Positions 58,652 to 64,000 of a DNA stretch of 64,000 bases are shown here, piece by piece. Source of the stretch: an uncultured Bermanella sp. GTDB lineage: Bacteria; Pseudomonadota; Gammaproteobacteria; Pseudomonadales; Oceanobacteraceae. Numbering within the stretch: the stretch's first letter is position 1; every line of letters starts with the position of its first letter. The DNA lies in contig CAJXRF010000023.1 of the NCBI GenBank assembly GCA_913058575.1, positions 1-64,000 of the forward strand, written 5' to 3'. Both the position numbers and the translations under genes were made by a program. The notes beneath the pieces are model-generated. The model was not told the origin of the DNA. It saw only the letters and a program-made list of their open reading frames with translations, and ran no database searches.

Positions 58652-59674
58652 ATGAATAAAGCCCACATAAATGTAACGGATGTTTGTCATGACGCTGAAG
58701 AAGCTCATGGCAACGGAATATTTACCCTTTCTGAGCGCATTGCCTACTTGAAGAAATTTGGCCGTCATTCCATGGCTTTTTCAGGCTTGCAACCTAAGAT
58801 GCGTTACTTTGATATTTACGGTGTGGGTTACATAGCTTTTCGAAAACAGTGGGGAACCGTGGTTTGCTTAGGAGATCCCATATGCAAAGAAGAAGACCGA
58901 GATCAATTGGTAGATGCCTTTATGGCTAAGTACAAGAATCCTATTTTTGTACAAGTGACCGAGTCTGTTGCGAACTTTCTGCATGAAAAAATTGGCTTTT
59001 ATGCCACTCAGTGTGGAAAAGACACCTTCATTGACTTAGATACCTGGTCTTTATCGGGTAAGAAAAAACAGGTGATTCGCACAGCCATTAACCATGCTAA
59101 AAAAGAAGGCGTAACCGTTAAAGAAAGCTACGGTGGCCTTGAATACCGTGATTTTTCAGAATCTTGGTTGAAAACTCGAAAATGTAAAAGCCGTGAAATT
59201 ATTTTCTTAATTCGCCCTATGGAAATGTCATATACCGAAGGCACTCGTCGCTTTTTTGCTTACCATAATGACGAAATGATTGGCTTTATATTTTTTGATC
59301 CAGTTTACGATAACGGCAATATTGTCGGTTACGTGCCAAATATTAGTCGTGCTTCAGAGAAGTTTCCGTCGGGTATTTTTTATCACCTAATGGTAGAGGC
59401 TATGGAGACCTTTAAAGAAGAAGGCGTACCTTATATTTATTTAGGGTTATCTCCATTGGTGTTAGATAATCCTGCTAAAGCGTCTGAGTCTAAAGTGTTG
59501 CGTTGGATGATTGAGCAAGTAGCTAAGTATGCCAACTCTCTTTATAACTTTAAGGGTATTGAATTTACCAAGTCTCGCTTTCGCGGAAACGAAGAAGCCA
59601 CGTATGTGGTTCATAAGCGTATGATGCCGGCAAAAGAATTTGTCAGCATGTTTAGATTATGTAATGTGTTTTAA
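58652..59674 (+). CDS. DUF2156 / lysyltransferase-like protein
   Basis: Encodes 340 aa. It matches DUF2156, the C-terminal GNAT-like domain of MprF-type phosphatidylglycerol lysyltransferases: LSERIAYLKKFGRHSMAFSGLQPKMRYFDIYGVGYIAFRKQWGTVVCLGDPICKEEDR, then FFAYHNDEMIGFIFFDPVYDNGNIVGYVPNISR and YIYLGLSPLV. No membrane flippase domain is attached. Such enzymes transfer an aminoacyl group from tRNA or an acyl group to a lipid; the substrate is unknown. It follows the methyltransferase, so modification of a lipid head group is a plausible joint function. Confidence 0.8.
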   Translation: MNKAHINVTDVCHDAEEAHGNGIFTLSERIAYLKKFGRHSMAFSGLQPKMRYFDIYGVGYIAFRKQWGTVVCLGDPICKEEDRDQLVDAFMAKYKNPIFVQVTESVANFLHEKIGFYATQCGKDTFIDLDTWSLSGKKKQVIRTAINHAKKEGVTVKESYGGLEYRDFSESWLKTRKCKSREIIFLIRPMEMSYTEGTRRFFAYHNDEMIGFIFFDPVYDNGNIVGYVPNISRASEKFPSGIFYHLMVEAMETFKEEGVPYIYLGLSPLVLDNPAKASESKVLRWMIEQVAKYANSLYNFKGIEFTKSRFRGNEEATYVVHKRMMPAKEFVSMFRLCNVF

Positions 59675-59692
59675 TAAACTCTCAGTTAAAAA

Positions 59693-59728
59693 AACGTAAA
59701 AGCCAAGCATTTGCTTGGCTTTTACGTT
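59693..59728. terminator. Strong bidirectional hairpin
   Basis: AACGTAAAAGCCAAGC (59693-59708) and GCTTGGCTTTTACGTT (59713-59728) pair perfectly over 16 bp with a 4-base loop. It separates the DUF2156 gene from the convergent glycosyltransferase gene. Confidence 0.85.
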
Positions 59729-59740
59729 CATGGAGGAACG

Positions 59741-59772
59741 GTATCCTAAGATTGCAGGAGCGTATCGAAGGG
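59741..59772. repeat. REP-like repeat, copy B
   Basis: GTATCCTAAGATTGCAGGAGCG aligns to the repeat at 47885-47915 at most positions (GTAcCCTAAaATTGtAGGAGCG). The second arm (TATCGAAGGG) is less well conserved. Confidence 0.4.
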
Positions 59773-59786
59773 AATAATCATGGGCT

Positions 59787-61046
59787 CTAAACCAGTTTGT
59801 TCTTAGCCTCTATCCATTGCGCCATATATTGTGTGCTTTTCATACTATGGTGGCGCAACATAGATCCAGTGAAATTATTTAAACGATTCTGAATCAAATC
59901 TAATTCAATATCGCTAATCTGCTTTAATAAGCGATTCATATGGGTTACTCGGTCAAAGCGTTGCTCTATAAATGCTTGGCAATTTTGTTGAAGTGAATTC
60001 CAAAAAAAATCATCTTCATAAAGCTTTACCGCACTATCACTGAGGTCGGTAAAGTCATCATGAGAGCACAAGGTTGCTAAGTTGTTATTACCCGCTGGAT
60101 CTTGCTCAAATAAACCTTCACTGCCAATAGAAGTGGTTACGCTGGGTAACCCGCATTGTGCGGCATCTAAAAACTTGCCTTTTAATCCGGCCCCAAAGCG
60201 CAGTGGTGCTAACAACACTCGCGCATTATTAAGCATTTCTTGGGCATCTTCTACCCAGCCTTTTACTAAGAACCCTTGTTTTTCGTTATGTAACTGACTG
60301 GCTTTTTTGGGAGGGTAGGCACCATAAATATGAAGCTGGGCTTTAGGTAATTTTTTACGAATTAATGGCCATATATGCTGCTTTAAGCATAATACTGCAT
60401 CCCAGTTAGGTTCATGGCGAAAGTTGCCAATGGACACAAAATGGGCACGCTCATCAAAACGCTTAAACCCACTTTGCTTGGGAGGGTCTAACATAAAGGG
60501 AATGTAGGTGAGAATATTCTTAGGAACTGAAAAGCGCTCTTGTAAAAAAGCCATTTCAAATTCGCTAATCATGATGGTTAAGTCACAGCGAAAAATAGCC
60601 GCTATTTCGCGCTTAGCTTGATCGCTATATAAGTGCTGGTTATCAACTTCGTTAATAACAGCTATGGGATTAGCTTTGGCCATCTTTTGCCGTGCAAAAC
60701 GCAAGCAGTGTAAATCTTCAGTGTCTAATATTCTAAGAGCGTCTGGGCAGTGTTTCTCTACACGCCATGCAAATTGCTCTTCCATCATATAGCGGTCAAA
60801 CAACACGGCATTCGGCTGTAGCTCAGAAATAAACACATCAAAGCTTTCGTTGTTAATTTCTATATTAACAGGGGCAATATTTAAATCAGGTAGGTTAACG
60901 GCGTGATCGCTGCCTTGTGCTGGGCTAGCGTAGGTAATTTGATAACCGTCTTTTTGAAAACAGTCTAGCAATTGCAGCATGCGTGAGCCTGCTGCACTGG
61001 AGTTGGGTTCTGGCCACACGTAACCAATTACTAATAGTTTTTTCAT
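59787..61046 (-). CDS. Glycosyltransferase (GT1/GT4-like)
   Basis: Encodes 419 aa. The N-terminus MKKLLVIGYVWPEPNSSAAGSRMLQLLDCF and the C-terminal sugar-nucleotide-binding domain (HFVSIGNFRHEPNWDAVLCLKQHIWPLI, NARVLLAPLRFGAGLKGKFLDAAQCGLPSVTTSIGSEGL) fit GT-B fold glycosyltransferases. The E-x7-E-type region is seen near KFLDAAQCGLPS. The donor and acceptor are unknown; no polysaccharide cluster surrounds it, only the sterol-desaturase-like gene 80 bp upstream on the same strand. Confidence 0.78.
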   Translation of the reverse strand: MKKLLVIGYVWPEPNSSAAGSRMLQLLDCFQKDGYQITYASPAQGSDHAVNLPDLNIAPVNIEINNESFDVFISELQPNAVLFDRYMMEEQFAWRVEKHCPDALRILDTEDLHCLRFARQKMAKANPIAVINEVDNQHLYSDQAKREIAAIFRCDLTIMISEFEMAFLQERFSVPKNILTYIPFMLDPPKQSGFKRFDERAHFVSIGNFRHEPNWDAVLCLKQHIWPLIRKKLPKAQLHIYGAYPPKKASQLHNEKQGFLVKGWVEDAQEMLNNARVLLAPLRFGAGLKGKFLDAAQCGLPSVTTSIGSEGLFEQDPAGNNNLATLCSHDDFTDLSDSAVKLYEDDFFWNSLQQNCQAFIEQRFDRVTHMNRLLKQISDIELDLIQNRLNNFTGSMLRHHSMKSTQYMAQWIEAKNKLV

Positions 61047-61123
61047 GGCCGCTATTATAAAGACTTATGGCCCTAGACTCGACCAATAGCTCTTTAAATA
61101 ACATGGGTGATCAAGTTCTAACT

Positions 61124-62029
61124 TTAATTATGAGTAATTAACGAGGCCTCTCTTTCGTTATCTTGTTCGGGTTGCCAGCTAGGATTGCCCCACAAGTGTT
61201 TAAGTCTATGCCATAGGCTTTTGTTTTCCTTTAAGGCATCCCTAAACATGTCACGCCATTCATGAAAGGTTAAATAAATAGGGTTATGGCTTTTAACTTG
61301 ACGGGTAATTCCATATTCACAGGGCGTGTCCTCACGTTCCTCTACAAAGCTTGCGAACATTTTGTCCCAAATAATTAATACACCTGCATAATTTTTATCA
61401 ATATATTCTGGGTTTTTAGAGTGATGCACCCTGTGATGGCTTGGGGTATTCATGAATTTCTCCAATATTCCAAGTTTGCCCACTAGCTGAGTGTGTATGA
61501 AAAACTGGTAGGCTAATGATAATAGCACTGCGCCCACCACCAATTCAGGCTCGTAACCTATCCACACAATAGGCGCCCAAAACAACCACATACCAGAAAT
61601 GGGGTAGGTTAAGCTCTGACGAAATGCTGTGGATAAATTAAGGGTTTGAGAGGTATGGTGAACCACATGGCTGGCCCACATCCAGCGGATGTTGTGACTT
61701 GCTCGATGAAACCAGTAGTAAAAAAAATCCTGTAATAAGAACAACACGATAAAAGACAGGGCGCTACTTTCTATTTCAAATAAACGATGCTCAAACAACA
61801 TGCCGTACACCGCCATGATAAATAACACGCTGCAAATGCCATCGCTAATCTCGTGCATCAATGCAAGAAAACCATTGCTTATGGTATCGGTCCAGCTGTA
61901 CTGGGCGCTGCTTAATTTTGGTGTGGCCCACTTTTTTTGTTGGGCTCGTAAATAAAAAAATTCGAACCCTATAAACAGCCCAAATATAGGACCTAAGGCA
62001 AGCAATATGTATTGAACGTTCATTTCCAT
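61124..62029 (-). CDS. Sterol desaturase / fatty-acid hydroxylase family protein
   Basis: Encodes 301 aa with several membrane helices and the His-rich di-iron motifs of the family: HRASHN, HVVHHTSQTLN and HHRVHHSKN. It introduces a hydroxyl or double bond in a lipid using a di-iron centre in the membrane. Relatives include bacterial sterol, carotenoid and alkylglycerol-related enzymes; the substrate here is unknown. The downstream glycosyltransferase on the same strand may use the product, but nothing proves it. Confidence 0.82.
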   Translation of the reverse strand: MEMNVQYILLALGPIFGLFIGFEFFYLRAQQKKWATPKLSSAQYSWTDTISNGFLALMHEISDGICSVLFIMAVYGMLFEHRLFEIESSALSFIVLFLLQDFFYYWFHRASHNIRWMWASHVVHHTSQTLNLSTAFRQSLTYPISGMWLFWAPIVWIGYEPELVVGAVLLSLAYQFFIHTQLVGKLGILEKFMNTPSHHRVHHSKNPEYIDKNYAGVLIIWDKMFASFVEEREDTPCEYGITRQVKSHNPIYLTFHEWRDMFRDALKENKSLWHRLKHLWGNPSWQPEQDNEREASLITHN

Positions 62030-62220
62030 GGGGCTTAGCTTTTAATCTATGACGATGATTAAGGAGTGTAAGCCTTGTAGGTTTGCTCTCAAGGACGCAT
62101 TCAGACACCTGGGTAGGGAATGTGGTCAACGGTGAAGCCCATTGATTAATAGAGTGTCCTTGAGTGCTTCTTTGTGAAAGGACCGGTTATAATGTGGCAA
62201 TATTTTTAAAAGGTATGCAT

Positions 62221-62700
62221 ATGTCAGATTTACCCAAGCCAAACTATAAAGACCCTATTCATTGGCTGGCATTTGGTTTGGGCAGTGGTTTAAGTCCAAA
62301 GGCACCCGGTACCATAGGCACGATCGCAGCTTTACCTATTTACTGGTTTTTTATGCAAGACTTATCGCTTACCGCGTACTTGCTGGTTTTGTTAGTGAGT
62401 AGCTTGCTGGGCATTTATTTTTGCCATAAGACCGCTGCCGATTTAAAAGTGCATGATCACGGCGGCATCGTATTTGATGAGTGGGTGGGAATGTGGATCA
62501 CCATGTTACTTGCCCCGGCTGGACTATGGTGGCTACTGGTAGGGTTTGGACTGTTTCGATTTTTTGACATCATCAAACCTTGGCCCATTAACTGGCTTGA
62601 TGAAAAAGTGCATGGTGGGCTGGGCATTATGCTAGATGACATAGTGGCAGGCCTTATGGCGCTAGGGTGTATGCAGTTGGCTGCTTGGGCACTGCTTTAG
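62221..62700 (+). CDS. pgpA: Phosphatidylglycerophosphatase A
   Basis: Encodes 159 aa from the ATG at 62221. The sequence DPIHWLAFGLGSGLSPKAPGTIGTIAALPIYW and HDHGGIVFDEWVGMWITM, ending FFDIIKPWPINWLDEKVHGGLGIMLDDIVAGLMA, is PgpA. It removes the phosphate from phosphatidylglycerophosphate to give phosphatidylglycerol in the inner membrane. The metal-binding residues (Asp/Glu of FDEW) are present. Normally thiL precedes it, but here it stands alone next to the desaturase-like gene. Confidence 0.93.
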   Translation: MSDLPKPNYKDPIHWLAFGLGSGLSPKAPGTIGTIAALPIYWFFMQDLSLTAYLLVLLVSSLLGIYFCHKTAADLKVHDHGGIVFDEWVGMWITMLLAPAGLWWLLVGFGLFRFFDIIKPWPINWLDEKVHGGLGIMLDDIVAGLMALGCMQLAAWALL

Positions 62701-62852
62701 ATTAAGTTCTTAAAATCACTCACTAACGCCTTAGCGCACTAAGCCAATATTCTAGGGTCACTAAATTTACAATTGATGTCTACTTATAAAGATAGAGTAA
62801 ATTAGGCAGGGTTGAAGCACGTATTTAACGTTCAGTATTTAAACGAATGCTA

Positions 62853-63527
62853 TTAGCGTCTTAGCATTCTAAACCAACGCCACACATTCACTAGACTTGA
62901 TAGCGCTGCCGATACATACGTCAGCGCACAGGCCAATAGAATCTTTCTCGCCGCTTTATAGTCACTTTCTTTTAAGTAGCCCCCTTGTTTTAAAATGGGC
63001 AGCGCCTTGCCAAAACTTGCATTAAACTCCACAGGAAGCGTAACTAGGTGTACTAGGGTGCTGGCCAGCATGCCTGCAATAGCAATCATAATTGAAATGC
63101 GCCCAGCACCTGGAACAAAGCTTAAAAATATCGGGGTGCTTATTAATGCCAGTTGTGCGGTTTTTTCCATATAAAAAGCAAACTTTGCCAATGGTCCACG
63201 CATTAATAAAAGCGCCATGCCTTGCTGGTGTTGAATGGCATGGCCCACTTCATGGGCAGCGGTCACAACAGACGTTAGCGATTTGGCGTCTAAATTGTTG
63301 TCATTTAAACGCACCGTTTTTGTGGTGGGGTCGTAATGATCCCCTTGTGGCGTGTTCTCAAGTGTGACATTCAGCGCTTGCTGTTTAATTAGGTGCTTGG
63401 CAAACTCTCCGCCTGTTCCAGGAAAATCGGCTCGTTCACCGCTGTATTTTTTAAGTATGTGTTGTGTCCAGTATTGCGGCCCTAATATGACAATAAACAG
63501 GGCAATACCGAGGATAATCCATAACAT
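62853..63527 (-). CDS. Neutral zinc metallopeptidase, YugP-like
   Basis: Encodes 224 aa. A membrane anchor (IILGIALFIVILG) is followed by TSVVTAAHEVGHAIQHQQGMALL with HEVGH (residues 92-96), the zinc site, and two or three more membrane segments at the end. This is the DUF (Zn_peptidase_2 / YugP) family, membrane-bound zinc proteases of unknown substrate. It is divergent from the aspartic protease gene at the window end. Confidence 0.85.
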   Translation of the reverse strand: MLWIILGIALFIVILGPQYWTQHILKKYSGERADFPGTGGEFAKHLIKQQALNVTLENTPQGDHYDPTTKTVRLNDNNLDAKSLTSVVTAAHEVGHAIQHQQGMALLLMRGPLAKFAFYMEKTAQLALISTPIFLSFVPGAGRISIMIAIAGMLASTLVHLVTLPVEFNASFGKALPILKQGGYLKESDYKAARKILLACALTYVSAALSSLVNVWRWFRMLRR

Positions 63528-63568
63528 GGTGTCGATCTCATTTTCACGCGTCTAAAGGATAAGTATAC

Positions 63569-64000
63569 GTGAGCTTTAAAGCATACCTCCAGCTACTAAT
63601 GATTTGGTGCTTATTTCAATTAGCCCTTCCTGCCCAAGCACAGGTGCAAGCGGTAGGTCTTATGCCGGGCATGGCTATTCTGGAAGTAGATGGTAAGCGT
63701 GTCACCATTAAGAAAGGCCAAAGTCGTGCCGGTGTAAAACTGGTTAGCGCTAATAGTAGAGAAGCCGTCATTATTATTAACGGTAAAGAAGAGGTTTTAG
63801 AGCTAGGGGCCAGTGTTGTGGGTGAATATGCTAAAGCCACTAGCACCGTGGTGCGCCTACCAAGAGATGGCAGCGGGCATTATTTTGCTACCGCTCGAAT
63901 TAATGGTCGCTCCATTAAAATGATGGTAGATACCGGCGCCACGCATATAGCGTTAAGCAGTGACATGGCTAAAAAATTGGGTATTAATTATAAGCAAGGC
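63569..64000 (+). CDS. Clan AA (retropepsin-like) aspartic protease, partial
   Basis: From GTG 63569, preceded by AAAGGAT, the frame stays open to the window end (144 codons; the C-terminus is missing). A signal peptide (IWCLFQLALPAQA) precedes a domain of about 70 residues and then the retropepsin-like motif IKMMVDTGATHIALSSDMAKKLGI with catalytic Asp in DTGAT. This is the TIGR02281 family of exported aspartic proteases, active as dimers, substrate unknown. It is divergent from the zinc metallopeptidase gene. Confidence 0.85.
   Translation, partial: MSFKAYLQLLMIWCLFQLALPAQAQVQAVGLMPGMAILEVDGKRVTIKKGQSRAGVKLVSANSREAVIIINGKEEVLELGASVVGEYAKATSTVVRLPRDGSGHYFATARINGRSIKMMVDTGATHIALSSDMAKKLGINYKQG

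Noticed and set aside
1-64000. CRISPR array, rRNA or tRNA genes
   Set aside because: No regularly spaced direct repeats and no cloverleaf or rRNA-like sequence was seen on reading both strands; a covariance-model scan would settle it.

Overview
The window looks like a chromosomal segment of a marine gammaproteobacterium, probably of the Oceanospirillales type. The evidence is moderate-to-low GC, Gram-negative periplasmic and outer-membrane proteins, the housekeeping blocks argS-SPOR, priA/rpmE, serA next to a D-2-hydroxyglutarate-type dehydrogenase, and rpiA next to ilvA, and many secreted hydrolases. The species cannot be named from sequence alone.

Layout. (1) 1-6178 is the distal end of a chromosomal integron: about twelve promoterless single-gene cassettes, all on the + strand, each followed by an attC site ending in GTTRRRY. 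Most products are small lipoproteins, membrane proteins or unknowns, plus a SUKH-like protein, a DUF6881 protein and a GNAT acetyltransferase. No integrase is present; it should lie to the left. Three attC sites form a near-identical 47-bp subfamily. A 200-bp MITE-like inverted-repeat element (5951-6150) abuts the last attC remnant. (2) 6200-20000 is an accessory stretch of single genes: RraA-like, DJ-1-like, a ribbon-helix-helix protein, a decaying solute-binding-protein/histidine-kinase pair, secreted alpha/beta hydrolase and sphingomyelinase, an AraC regulator, MOSC and YCII proteins. (3) 20341-24964 is a LodA/LodB-type quinoprotein (CTQ) amine or amino-acid oxidase operon with an extra exported CXXCH haem protein in front. 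(4) 25200-35400 is mixed metabolism: an alcohol dehydrogenase with its TetR regulator, three solute-binding proteins in the whole window (two of them paralogues), a polysaccharide lyase, a PhyH oxygenase and two duplicated 4-oxalocrotonate-tautomerase-like genes with paired GTTAAC-N4-GTTAAC palindromes. An NTF2-like gene here is broken by a 136-bp hairpin-rich insertion. (5) 35400-64000 is mostly core: SPOR protein, argS, an arsR-arsC-ACR3 arsenic operon, periplasmic catalase with an ankyrin partner, priA, rpmE, maeB, serA, FAD dehydrogenase, a REP-associated transposase flanked by inverted REPs, rpiA, ilvA, a methyltransferase-DUF2156 pair, glycosyltransferase, sterol-desaturase-like hydroxylase, pgpA, zinc metallopeptidase and a clan AA aspartic protease cut by the window end.

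The most notable signals are: the LodA/LodB operon with its c-haem partner; the predicted TetR/tautomerase regulon with exactly conserved operator spacing; the 136-bp REP-like insertion whose in-silico removal restores the NTF2 frame; the attC subfamily; and several genes interrupted by in-frame TAA codons. No rRNA, tRNA or CRISPR array was seen.
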